A stretch of DNA of 37,914 nucleotides from JBFLYN01 sp040756655. Lineage in GTDB: Bacteria > Bacillota > Sulfobacillia > UBA8153. The notes beneath the pieces were generated by a model that saw nothing but the letters and a program-made list of their open reading frames with translations, did not search any database and was not told where the DNA came from. Location: assembly GCA_040756655.1 (NCBI GenBank), contig JBFLYN010000034.1, positions 1 through 37,914 of the forward strand. Direction: 5' to 3'. Both the position numbers and the translations under genes were made by a program. The stretch's first letter is position 1, and every line of letters starts with the position of its first letter. Below are positions 30,485 to 37,914 of this stretch, piece by piece.

Positions 30485-31836
30485 GTGCCCGAAGGCATTT
30501 CGTTGCGAAAGCTCCTGTCCAAGCAGATCCTGGATGAACTCAAGGCGAAAATCGCAAACCGCACCGCCCGGGTCGGGGTGGTGGGGCTGGGCTACGTGGG
30601 GCTTCCCTTTGCCGTGGAGAAAGCTAAGGTGGGCTTCCACGTTACTGGCATCGAGCAGAACCCCCGACGGGTGCGCATGATCAACCCCGGTGAAAACTAC
30701 ATCGCGGACGTGCGGGACGAGGAACTGCGCGCCCTGGTGGCCGAAGGGCGGCTGCACGCCGAGGAGCACTTTGACTCGGTGCCGGCGCCGGACGTCATTG
30801 TGATCTGCGTGCCCACCCCCGTGGACAAAAACGTTGCGCCCGATTTGCGCTATTGTGGTCAACGTGACCCGCGAGATCGCGCGATGGCTTCGCCCCGGCC
30901 AGTTGATCTCTCTGGAGTCCACGACCTATCCGAGCACCACCGAGGAAGTGATGCGGCCCATCCTGGAGGAATCGGGCCTGAAGGCGGAACAGGACTTCTT
31001 CCTCGCTCATTCGCCCGAGCGGGTTGACCCTGGCAACAAGCGTTACACCACCAGGAACACCAGCAAGGTGGTGGGCGGTGTGGGCCCCGGCCTCCCTGGA
31101 GGCAGCCACCGCTTTTTACGCCTAGACCATTGAACGCCTCGTGCCGGTTTCCAGCGCCCGCGCAGCCGAGCTGGTCAAGGTCTTTGAGAACACCTTTCGC
31201 GCGGTTAACATCGCCCTAGTGAACGAACTGGCCCTGCTGTGCGACAAGATGGGCCTCAACGTGTGGGAGGTTTTGGACGCCGCCTTCACTAAGCCCTTCG
31301 GCATCATGCCCTTTTACCCCGGGCCCGGCGTGGGCGGGCACTGCATCCCCATCGACCCGCATTACCTGGAATGGAAGGCGCGGGAATACAACTTCACCAC
31401 ACGCTTCATCGGCCTGGCGGGCGAGGTGAACCGGCGGATGCCGGAATTCGTTCGGGAAAAGGCGCGGCGGGTCCTGAACGAGATGGGCCTCGCCCCGTCC
31501 CGAGCGCGGATTCTCCTGCTGGGCATGGCCTACAAGAAAGACCTGGCCGACCACCGGGGCTCCCCGGCCGTGCACGTGGCCGAACTGCTGCTTGAAGACG
31601 GGGTGGACCTCTGCTATCACGATCCCTACATTGGCGATATCAAGCTTTCCGGGAGGGTCTCTCAATCCGTGGCCCTGACGGCCGAGTTGCTGTCCCATGT
31701 GGACCTAGTCGTGATCACCACCGATCATTCCGGGATTGACTACCCGTGGCTGGTAGCACACGCCCGAAGAATACTGGATATCCGGAACGCCACCCGCGGT
31801 GTGGCACATCGGGAGGAAAAGGTGGTGCTACTGTGA
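30485..31836 (+). pseudogene. UDP-N-acetylglucosamine 6-dehydrogenase (WbpA-like), frameshifted
   Basis: The first frame starts at GTG 30485: VGVVGLGYVGLPFAVEKAKV, then VIVICVPTPVDKN. A frameshift near 30850 moves to IVVNVTREIARWLRPGQLIS and AHSPERVDPGNKRYTTRNTS. A second near 31085 enters the frame ASLEAATAFYA, which meets a TAG stop at about 31122 before TIERLVPVSSARAAELVKVF. After that the frame is open to 31836, with the catalytic Cys in GPGVGGHCIPIDPHYL and NAD-binding C-terminal RILLLGMAYKKDLADHRGSP. It oxidises UDP-GlcNAc to the uronate when intact, the first step to UDP-ManNAc(3NAc)A. Unless the assembly is wrong this gene is dead. Confidence 0.85.
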
Positions 31837-32810
31837 AGAGCACACCAGGTGTGGCCGTTTTTGGAGCCGGCAACTGGGGCCGAAACCACGTCCGGGTTTT
31901 CCACCGCCTGGGAGCGCTGGCCGCCGTGGTGGAGACCGACGCCCGGCGGCGGGCCGAGGTTGCGGAGCAATACCCCGGCATTTCGGTTTACGCTGCTCCC
32001 GGGCCGATGCTGGCCGACGCCGCCGTCGACGCGGTGGTTATTGCCACCCCGGCGCCGACCCACTACGCCCTGGCGCGGGCGGCGCTGGGTGCCGGCAAGG
32101 ACGTGCTGGTGGAAAAGCCGATGACCCTGTCGGTCCGGGAGGCGGAGGAGTTGGTAGCCGCCGCCGCGGAGCGCGATCGGGTGCTGCTGCTGGGCCATCT
32201 CCTGCTGTACAAGCCCGCGGTGAAAAGCTCGTCGCCTGCGTGCGGCAGGGGCTGGTCGGAGAGGTGCGCTGTGTGGAAATGCGCCGCCGGAAACTGGGAC
32301 GGGTGCGGCGGGCAGAAAACGTCCTCTGGAGCTTTGCGCCGCACGATATCGCCCTGCTGCTGTATCTGGTTGGGGCCCGGTCGGCCACGGTCGAGGCCAA
32401 GGGTTTGGTCGCGCTGCAGCCGGGCATTGAGGACGATGTGTGGCTGAACCTAGCCTTCGCCAACGGGGTGCGGGCGCACCTGCATGTCTCGTGGCTCTGG
32501 CCAGAGGACGAGCGTCAAACGGTGGTCATCGGCTCTAAGGGTGCCCTCCTCTACGACGAGCATGAAGACGAGCTGTGGCTCTACGATAAGGGGATAAAGG
32601 ACGATCTGACCATCTGGGATGCGGGCAAGCGCGAGATTCCGGTGGACCGGGGGGGACGCCCTGGAGATCGAGGCGCGCCATTTCCTCGACTGCGTGCAGA
32701 GAAAGGCGGCGCCGTTGACTGACGGGAAGACGGGACTGGAGGTAGTCCGGGTGCTGGTGCAGGCGGGGGGGCAAGAGGGACTATTTTGTGCACGAATCGG
32801 CTTACATTGA
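31833..32810 (+). pseudogene. Gfo/Idh/MocA-family oxidoreductase (WbpB-like), frameshifted
   Basis: GTG 31833 overlaps the previous stop (GTGA). GVAVFGAGNWGRNHVRVFHR binds NAD, followed by VVIATPAPTHYALARAAL and DVLVEKPMTLSVREAEELVA. Near 32222 a missing G (GCGGTGAAAAGC where GTGGAAAAG would be expected) shifts the frame to LVACVRQGLVGEVRCVEMRR, SFAPHDIALLLYLVGAR and HLHVSWLWPEDERQTVVIGS. A second shift at a 7-G run (32648-32654) leads to DALEIEARHFLDCVQRKAAP and a stop at 32810. WbpB oxidises the 3-position of UDP-GlcNAcA. Both lesions are single-base and one is in a homopolymer. Confidence 0.83.
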
Positions 32811-33366
32811 TGAACCGGTGAAGATTGGGGCCGGCACGAAGATCTGGCACTTTGCCCACGTCATGAACGGGACCGAAATCGGGGAGAACTGCAGCCTGGG
32901 CCAGAACGTTTTCGTCGGCCGCAACGTGAGAATCGGCAACAATGTCAAGATCCAGAACAACGTCAGCGTTTACGAGGGCGTGACTCTGGAGGACGACGTC
33001 TTCTGCGGCCCCAGCGTGGTGTTCACCATCAAGACGCCCCGGAGCGCTTTCCCGCGCAGTACGCCGGAGGATTTCCTTCCGACTCTGGTGAAACGAGGCG
33101 CCTCCATAGGGGCCAACGCCACCATGGTCTGCGGAAAGACCATCGGCGAGTGGGCTTTTGTGGCGGCAGGGGCGCTGGTGACCAGAGACGTGCCTCCTTA
33201 CGCCCTGGTGGCCGGAGTGCCGGCCAGGCAAATGGGCTGGGCCTGCGAGTGCGGCAGGCCATTGCGATTCGAAGGCGACGATGACAAGGAGGTGCCGTGC
33301 TCAGAGTGCGGGCGACGCTACCGGAAAGTGGGCGAGTGCCTCCACCCGCTGGGCGAGAAGTTATGA
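32788..33366 (+). CDS. wbpD: WbpD-like UDP-3-amino-uronate N-acetyltransferase
   Basis: A 192-residue left-handed beta-helix acetyltransferase starting at GTG 32788: VKIGAGTKIWHFAHVMNGTE, IGENCSLGQNVFVGRNVRIG, NVKIQNNVSVYEGVTLEDDV, then GASIGANATMVCGKTIGEWA and LVAGVPARQMGW. WbpD acetylates UDP-3-amino-3-deoxy-GlcNAcA with acetyl-CoA. Beyond the usual end there is a Cys4 zinc-ribbon-like tail, CECGRPLRF then CSECGRRYRK, seen in part of this family. It is the only gene of the Wbp set here without a visible lesion. Its stop overlaps the wbpE start (ATGA). Confidence 0.88.
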   Translation: MHESAYIDEPVKIGAGTKIWHFAHVMNGTEIGENCSLGQNVFVGRNVRIGNNVKIQNNVSVYEGVTLEDDVFCGPSVVFTIKTPRSAFPRSTPEDFLPTLVKRGASIGANATMVCGKTIGEWAFVAAGALVTRDVPPYALVAGVPARQMGWACECGRPLRFEGDDDKEVPCSECGRRYRKVGECLHPLGEKL

Positions 33367-34679
33367 AGAAGATACCTGTTCTGGACCTGACTAGACAGTA
33401 TAATGACGCCATCCGAGAGGAAATCGATGCGGCTGTTGCTCGTGTGTTGAGTTCGGGCCAATTCATACTCGGCTCGGAGGTGGAAGCCCTCGAGCAGGAA
33501 GTCGCGGAGTATCTGGGCGTCCGCCACGCGATCGGTGTGGCCAGCGGCACGGACGCGTTGCTCCTTTCCCTGCGGGCACTCGGGATTGGCCCGGGCGAGG
33601 CGGTGGTGGTCCCCAGCTTCACCTTTTTCGCCACCGCCGGCGCGGTCCACAACGTCGGCGCTACTCCGCTGTTCGTGGATGTCGACCCACACACGCTAAA
33701 CATCGATCCCCGCAAAGTCGAGGAACGGCTCGTCAGTGATCCTACGCTGCGGGCCAAAACCAAGGCCATCATCCCCGTTCACCTTTACGGCCAGATGGCC
33801 GATATGGACGAGATCATGGCCCTGGCCGAGAAGTTCGGGCTTTACGTGATCGAGGACGCGGCCCAGGCCATCGGCGCGGAGTACAAGGGCCGCCAGGCCG
33901 GGTCCATGGGGCACCTGGGCTGTTTCAGCTTCTTTCCCACCAAGAACCTGGGGGCGTATGGTGACGGCGGGATGGTGGCGACGAACGACGACGATCTCGC
34001 CGAGCAGGTGCGAATGCTGCGGGCCCATGGCGCCAAACCCAAGTACTATCACCACCTGGTGGGCTACAACTCCCGTCTCGATGCGCTCCAGGCCGCGATC
34101 CTGCGGGCCAAGCTGCCTCACCTTGCGGAGTGGACGAAGGCGCGGCAAAGCATAGGCGCCCACTACGATGAGCTACTTCGCGACATCGAAGGTATCAAGC
34201 TGCCCCACCGGGCACCGAACCGGACTCAGATCTTCCACCAGTACACGGTGCGGGTTCCGGGCGGGAAGCGCGACGCCCTGCGGGCCTACCTGAAGGAGCG
34301 GGGAATCGGCACCGAGGTCTATTACCCGGTTCCTTTACATCTGCAGCCGTGTTTTCGCCACCTGGGCTACCGGGAAGGGGATCTTCCTGAGAGCGAGCGG
34401 GCCAGCCGCGAGGTCCTGTCGTTGCCGATGTTCCCCGAACTCACGGATGAGGAGTTGGAGTACGTGGTCGGTGAGATCAGGAATTCTATGAGATGGGCGA
34501 GGCGGAACCGTGGTAAAAGTCGTGGACATCGTCGGCTCACGGCCGCAGTTCATCAAGCTGGCCCCGATCCTCAAGGCGATCGAGCGCCACAACCGGGAGC
34601 ACCCGGACCGCGCCATCCGCGAGGTCCTGGTCCACACCGGCCAGCACTACGACAAAGAGATGTCCCAGGTGTTCTTTGA
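33363..34679 (+). CDS. wbpE: WbpE-like UDP-3-keto-uronate aminotransferase with frameshifted C-terminus
   Basis: A DegT-family PLP aminotransferase. IPVLDLTRQYNDAIREEIDA, GVASGTDALLLSLRALGIGP, VIEDAAQAIGAEYKGRQAGS and the Lys in CFSFFPTKNLGAYGDGGMVA are all present, so the catalytic body is intact. Start ATG 33363. Near 34480 one G seems lost: GAGATCAGGAATTC would read EIREFYEMGEAEPW and stop at 34514-34516 if restored. As written the frame runs on to 34679, adding about 60 meaningless residues over the epimerase gene. The enzyme might survive with this tail. It would aminate the 3-keto sugar using glutamate. Confidence 0.85.
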   Translation: MKKIPVLDLTRQYNDAIREEIDAAVARVLSSGQFILGSEVEALEQEVAEYLGVRHAIGVASGTDALLLSLRALGIGPGEAVVVPSFTFFATAGAVHNVGATPLFVDVDPHTLNIDPRKVEERLVSDPTLRAKTKAIIPVHLYGQMADMDEIMALAEKFGLYVIEDAAQAIGAEYKGRQAGSMGHLGCFSFFPTKNLGAYGDGGMVATNDDDLAEQVRMLRAHGAKPKYYHHLVGYNSRLDALQAAILRAKLPHLAEWTKARQSIGAHYDELLRDIEGIKLPHRAPNRTQIFHQYTVRVPGGKRDALRAYLKERGIGTEVYYPVPLHLQPCFRHLGYREGDLPESERASREVLSLPMFPELTDEELEYVVGEIRNSMRWARRNRGKSRGHRRLTAAVHQAGPDPQGDRAPQPGAPGPRHPRGPGPHRPALRQRDVPGVL

Positions 34680-34972
34680 CGAACTGGGCTTGAAAGCGCC
34701 GGACTACCACCTGGGCGTGGGCTCCGGCCGCCACGGCCAACAGACCGGGGAAATGCTCAAGCGCATCGAAGAGGTGCTTATCGAGGAAAAGCCGGACCTG
34801 GTTTACGGTTTACGGGGACACCGACAGCACCCTGGCAGGCGCCCTGGCGGCAGCTAAGCTCCATATCCCCGCGGCCCCTGTGGAGGCCGGCTTACGTAGC
34901 TTCAACCGGGAGATGCCCGAGGAGATCAACCGGGTGCTCACCGACCTCCACCTCACGTGGGCACCGCCCTGA
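34510..34972 (+). pseudogene. UDP-GlcNAc 2-epimerase (WecB/WbpI-like), frameshifted and truncated
   Basis: GTG 34510 starts VKVVDIVGSRPQFIKLAPIL, then VLVHTGQHYDKEMSQVFFDE and GRHGQQTGEMLKRIEEVLIE, the N-terminus of non-hydrolysing epimerases. At 34800-34818 a repeated TTTACGG (ctggTTTACGGTTTACGGgg) breaks the frame; the next frame reads VYGDTDSTLAGALAAAKLHI, then VEAGLRSFNREMPEEINRVL. It ends at 34970-34972 after TDLHLTWAPP, which is not the normal continuation. Only about 150 of some 370 residues remain, so the C-terminal domain is gone. Confidence 0.85.
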
Positions 34973-35027
34973 GAGAGTTCAAAAACAGGTCACGAAAGTG
35001 CGGCAAAAACACGGAAGGGGGCGTGGA

Positions 35028-36614
35028 ATGTCGACTATGGCCATCAGTCAGCAGGGAATGGGCCAGGCGGCGCTCCTCCTCATCGCCGGCACAGTATTGA
35101 GCCGCCTCTTCGGCTTTATCCGGGAAACCGCCATCGCCTACCAGTTCGGCGCCACCGCCCAGACCGACGCCTACCTGGTCGCCTCGGTCATCCCCATGGC
35201 CCTTTCCGGAATGGTGGCTGGCGCCGTCGCTGTCGCTTTCATCCCGGTCTTCACCGAGTACCGCCTCAAGGCCGGTGAAGGGGAAGCCTGGAGCATAGCC
35301 AGTGGCGTAATTAACCTGACGGCCCTCTCCCTGGTCGCCGGCGCCGTACTCTATCTCCTGGCGGCGCCCTTCCTTGTCCCCCTGCTTGGTCCCGGCCTGG
35401 CGTCAGAGACCAAGGCGCTGGCGGTGCACCTCTCCCGGCTGCTTGATCCCGTTATCATCTTTACCGGGCTGGTCGGGCTGGCCGCCGCCGTGCTGAACGC
35501 CTACCGGCACTTTACCTATCCGGCTTTTGCGGGCCTTTTGTATAACTTCGGCATGATTGGCGGCGCTTTGCTCCTCGGCGGCCTCATGGGCATTAGTGGA
35601 CTGGTTGTTGGCACGGTGGCCGGGGCGGCCGCGCATCTTCTTGCCCTTTCTGTCCCCCTGGCCGGCAAGAAAACCTACTACCGGTTGACCCTGAAGAGCT
35701 TGAGCCACCCCGGCGTAAGAAGAATCGGCCGGCTGGTGCTCCCCTTTATCGTGGGTTCCGCCGCCGGGCAAATTAACCTCCTCGTGGACCGCGTCCTGGC
35801 CTCCGGACTTGTCGAGGGCAGCATCTCCGCCCTCAATTTCGCGGTGCGGGTGATGCAATTGCCTTTAGGCATCTTTGCCGGGGCCGCCGCCACTGCCGCC
35901 TACCCGTTCCTGGCGGAGCAGGCGGCGGGTGAGAACGCTGATGGCCTGCGCGGCACCTTTTCCGAGGGGCTGCGCATGCTCTGGTTTGTTGTTTTCCCTC
36001 TTTCCGTGGGCCTGGTTGTCTTAGCCGCGCCCATCATTCGTCTGCTCTTTGAACGGGGTGCCTTCGATGCCGCGGCCACCCAGATGACCGCCGTTGCCCT
36101 GCTCTACTACTCCCTGGGCATCTTCGCCCACGCCGCCAACGCCTTGCTGGTGCGCGTCTACTTCGCCCTGCAGGACACCGCCACCCCCGTCAAGCTGGGC
36201 CTTTTGGCCGTCGGCCTGAACATCGTCCTTAACCTCATCCTGGTGCGCTATCTGGCCCACGGCGGCCTGGCCCTGGCGAGCTCCATCGCCGCCGCGGCGA
36301 ACTGCCTCCTGCTGGCTTATTATCTGCGCCGCAGGCTTGGCCACCTGGATGGCCGGCGCATCCTGCGCGCCGCCGTCAAATTCGCCGCCGCGTCCCTGGT
36401 GATGGGAATGGCGGTGGCCGCCGCCTATAGCTACTCGGCGTCCTTTTTCGACGCCGCCCTCCTCACCCACCGGTTACTGCAGCTATCCGTCCTTATCGCC
36501 TTGGGTGGGGCGGTCTACCTCGGCGCCGCCGCCCTGCTCAAGACGGAGGAACTGGCGAGGCTGATCAGGCGGGTGGGGGCAAAGCTGCTGCCTGCGCTGC
36601 TCCCCGGGGAATGA
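35028..36614 (+). CDS. murJ: MurJ/MviN-family lipid flippase
   Basis: A 528-residue MOP-superfamily membrane protein with about 14 hydrophobic segments. GTVLSRLFGFIRETAIAYQF GAT at the N-terminus, then AQTDAYLVASVIPMALSGMV, AGQINLLVDRVLASGLVEGS, NFAVRVMQLPLGIFAGAAAT and YYSLGIFAHAANALLVRVYF match MurJ motifs including the conserved arginines of the central cavity. MurJ flips lipid II. Copies inside surface-glycan clusters may flip another undecaprenyl-linked unit, and no separate Wzx is seen in this window. ATG 35028 follows AAGGGGGCGTGGA. Upstream is the truncated epimerase. Confidence 0.86.
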   Translation: MSTMAISQQGMGQAALLLIAGTVLSRLFGFIRETAIAYQFGATAQTDAYLVASVIPMALSGMVAGAVAVAFIPVFTEYRLKAGEGEAWSIASGVINLTALSLVAGAVLYLLAAPFLVPLLGPGLASETKALAVHLSRLLDPVIIFTGLVGLAAAVLNAYRHFTYPAFAGLLYNFGMIGGALLLGGLMGISGLVVGTVAGAAAHLLALSVPLAGKKTYYRLTLKSLSHPGVRRIGRLVLPFIVGSAAGQINLLVDRVLASGLVEGSISALNFAVRVMQLPLGIFAGAAATAAYPFLAEQAAGENADGLRGTFSEGLRMLWFVVFPLSVGLVVLAAPIIRLLFERGAFDAAATQMTAVALLYYSLGIFAHAANALLVRVYFALQDTATPVKLGLLAVGLNIVLNLILVRYLAHGGLALASSIAAAANCLLLAYYLRRRLGHLDGRRILRAAVKFAAASLVMGMAVAAAYSYSASFFDAALLTHRLLQLSVLIALGGAVYLGAAALLKTEELARLIRRVGAKLLPALLPGE

Positions 36615-36687
36615 GCCGCCTTGTTTCTTTCTGAGCTGCCATGGCGAGGGCGGACTCTTTGAATCTGATGGGGGGTTGAAGCCCCGA

Positions 36688-36872
36688 TAAACACGCTTGA
36701 CAAGCTATCCTGGCGGGCCAAGGCGGCCTACCCTATGTGAGCTTTATCAAGATGGACATCGAAGGGATGGAACGGGAGGCCCTTAAGGGCGTCGCCCGTA
36801 CACTCGCCGCCTGAAGCCCCGGCTGGCCCTTTGCACCTATCACCTGCCGGACGATCCGGAGGTGCTGCAAGT
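36688..36872 (+). pseudogene. FkbM-family methyltransferase, C-terminal relic
   Basis: Three frames in turn read INTLDKLSWRAK, GGLPYVSFIKMDIEGMEREA with LKGVARTLAA, and KPRLALCTYHLPDDPEVL. FIKMDIEG.E.EALKG followed by P.LALC.YH is the signature of FkbM SAM-dependent methyltransferases that decorate sugars. Frameshifts near 36722 and 36812 and missing N-terminus show it is dead. It belonged to the polysaccharide locus. Between 36615 and 36687 nothing is recognised except a short GGGG/CCCC hairpin. Confidence 0.7.
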
Positions 36873-36951
36873 TGGAATAGAAGAAATCAAAAGGAATAGG
36901 GTTAAAAACCCCGTTATCAGGTATGCATTAGGAAGCCTATATATACTCTTT

Positions 36952-37352
36952 CTGGGGTATCTCCTTGACTCAAGTAGCCCCTAGATGTAGTATTGGGGTA
37001 TGGAAATCTACCCCGCGAACCTCTTGGAGTTTGAGCGGATGTTCGCCACGGAGGCAGCTTGCCGTGATTACCTAGTTCGGCTGCGGTGGCCGGAGGGGTT
37101 CAGTTGCCCAGCCTGTGGTCACGGGAAGGCTTGGGTGACGATTACCTGGACTTACTATCTTGATGAGTTCACCTTTCGTTTCAACCGCCGGACCTCCAGG
37201 AGCCGTGGCAAGCTCTTCTACCGACTGGTACAGCAGGCCGTGCAAGTCAAACCGGTCACCTGCAACGATATCGTCACCGTGCCAGCTTCGCAAAGCGTTT
37301 CCAGCGCCAACCACTAGATATGGGGGTTACTGGAGTGAAGGAGATACCCCAG
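36952..37352 (+). mobile_element. 401-bp internally deleted IS1595-type element
   Basis: Terminal inverted repeats of 30 bp match at 27 positions (left 36952-36981, right 37352-37323, both starting CTGGGGTATCTCCTT). They are flanked by a perfect 8-bp duplication TACTCTTT at 36944-36951 and 37353-37360. An 8-bp target duplication is characteristic of the IS1595 family, which agrees with the transposase ends inside. The element keeps both ends but lost most of the transposase, so it is non-autonomous and could have moved in trans. Confidence 0.92.
37000..37317 (+). pseudogene. IS1595-type transposase with internal in-frame deletion
   Basis: 105 codons remain. The first 45 (LLEFERMFATEAACRDYLVR, then LRWPEGFSCPACGHGKAW) are the N-terminal zinc-binding region, with only one CxxC kept. 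At about 37135-37150 they pass in frame to TYYLDEFTFRFNRRTSRSRG and KLFYRLVQQAVQVKPV, the extreme C-terminus. The second Cys pair and the whole ISXO2-like DDE core, some 200 residues, are missing. Because the join keeps the frame a small chimeric protein could be made, but without catalysis. Confidence 0.85.
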
Positions 37353-37360
37353 TACTCTTT

Positions 37361-37667
37361 TAAGACTTATGATTCCTTATCGGGCAGGAAGTTCCAGCTT
37401 TTTGTCGAATCTCTAAAGGCTGAACAAACTACAGTTTGCGAGCTATCCATTGTTGTTAATCCGGGGTCCGGAGGAGGACTTGACGGGGTAAGTGTAGTTT
37501 TTCTCGAAGGCTGGGGCCTGGTGCGCGCCTCCAACACCCAGCCTGTACTTGTGGCGAGGTGCGAAGCAAAAACCCCCGAAGGACTGCGAAAGATCTGCAG
37601 CATCGTCAAAGAAGCCGTTGCCCGGCATCCAGAAGTAGGAGTTTTCGATTGGGAGTGTTATGGTTAA
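37361..37667 (+). pseudogene. Phosphomannomutase/phosphoglucomutase C-terminal fragment
   Basis: LDGVSVVFLEGWGLVRASNT, then QPVLVARCEAKTPEGLRKIC (about 37475-37630), is the fourth domain of alpha-D-phosphohexomutases, with the phosphate-binding RASNTQP loop. The preceding KFQLFVESLKAEQ might be the end of the linker after a frameshift. Domains 1-3 with the catalytic Ser are absent. The IS1595-type insertion is directly upstream, but the sequence left of that insertion is not phosphomutase, so truncation came before it. Confidence 0.7.
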
Positions 37668-37760
37668 GCCGGCAAATATATGGTTGAGCAGAAATGTACG
37701 GGTTGACCAAGTGGTGTTGTGGGCATTGTCAAAAAAACTCGGATGGAGAAGGGGAGTACG

Positions 37761-37914
37761 GTGAAGGTTTTGATTACAGGTGCTGCGGGGCAGCTTGGCG
37801 CCGATCTGGTGAAAGTTTTGGGTCACGGCGGCTGCCAGGTGATCCCCGCAGGCCGCGCCGACTTCGATATCACCGATCTCGAAGCCACCGTAAAATTCAT
37901 TACCGGTGCTCAAC
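37761..37914 (+). CDS. rmlD: dTDP-4-dehydrorhamnose reductase, N-terminal part (runs off the window)
   Basis: The frame reads VKVLITGAAGQLGADLVKVL, then GRADFDITDLEATVKFI, the Rossmann start of RmlD/RfbD, which reduces dTDP-6-deoxy-L-lyxo-4-hexulose to dTDP-L-rhamnose. GTG 37761 has AGGGGAG five bases upstream; ATG 37743 in the same frame is an alternative. The gene continues beyond 37914. It suggests that rhamnose synthesis genes follow the window. Confidence 0.83.
   Translation, partial: MKVLITGAAGQLGADLVKVLGHGGCQVIPAGRADFDITDLEATVKFITGAQ

Noticed and set aside
34517..34679. Genuine C-terminal extension of WbpE
   Set aside because: Restoring one G near 34480 gives a normal ending at 34516; the tail is an out-of-frame reading of the epimerase gene.

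Overview
The window looks like chromosome of a Gram-positive, GC-rich anaerobe of the Clostridia (Moorella/Desulfotomaculum-like Bacillota). The grounds are strong GGAGG ribosome-binding sites with frequent GTG/TTG starts, an S-layer (SLH) protein, a CpsD-type bacterial tyrosine kinase, an FMN-riboswitch-controlled RibU, pxpABC, and many decayed insertion sequences. No rRNA or complete tRNA is present, so placement below phylum is inference.

Layout. (1) 1-3767 is an accessory scar: an IS3-type end inserted in a decayed IS21 element with a 5x 23-bp terminal repeat array, an intact UPF0175/DUF3368 (PIN) toxin-antitoxin pair, and a tRNA-Thr 3' half joined to a broken DUF262 restriction gene. (2) 3918-8450 is a compact catabolic-looking locus. 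An IclR regulator and a divergent quinolinate-phosphoribosyltransferase-fold enzyme face a soluble flavoprotein, a [2Fe-2S] protein and an ATC-hydrolase-family protein. Two matching 15-bp palindromes sit at the two divergent starts and are probably the IclR operators. This is my best candidate for an undescribed system. (3) 8472-14083 is a molybdenum-flavoured region (THEP1-type NTPase, MocA, a second but dead mocA, ModE-like regulator, TrmO). It is riddled with IS3, IS110 and DUF6431/rve transposon debris and a SagB-type nitroreductase remnant. (4) 14080-18144 holds an ECF S component, 5-oxoprolinase genes pxpABC, and riboswitch-controlled ribU. (5) 18251-24635 holds an SLH protein, then CpsD kinase, Wzy/O-antigen-ligase-like polymerase and Wzc-like chain-length protein.

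(6) 25240-29793 is a visibly AT-richer four-gene cassette matching PglF, PglE, PglC and PglD (di-N-acetylbacillosamine synthesis and lipid loading). (7) 29978-34972 carries a Wbp-type UDP-ManNAc(3NAc)A pathway (WbpA, B, D, E, I) in which every gene except wbpD has frameshifts, a stop or truncation. (8) 35028-37914 holds MurJ, an FkbM methyltransferase remnant, a 401-bp internally deleted IS1595-type element with 8-bp target duplication, a phosphomannomutase C-terminal fragment and the start of rmlD.

Taken together, the right half (18-38 kb) is a surface-polysaccharide locus. The intact diNAcBac genes could start a glycan on undecaprenyl phosphate, which the Wzy/Wzc/CpsD set would polymerise. 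The older ManNAc3NAcA branch appears to be decaying. The left half mixes small-molecule catabolism with IS-driven decay. All assignments come from reading translations by eye. No database search was run.
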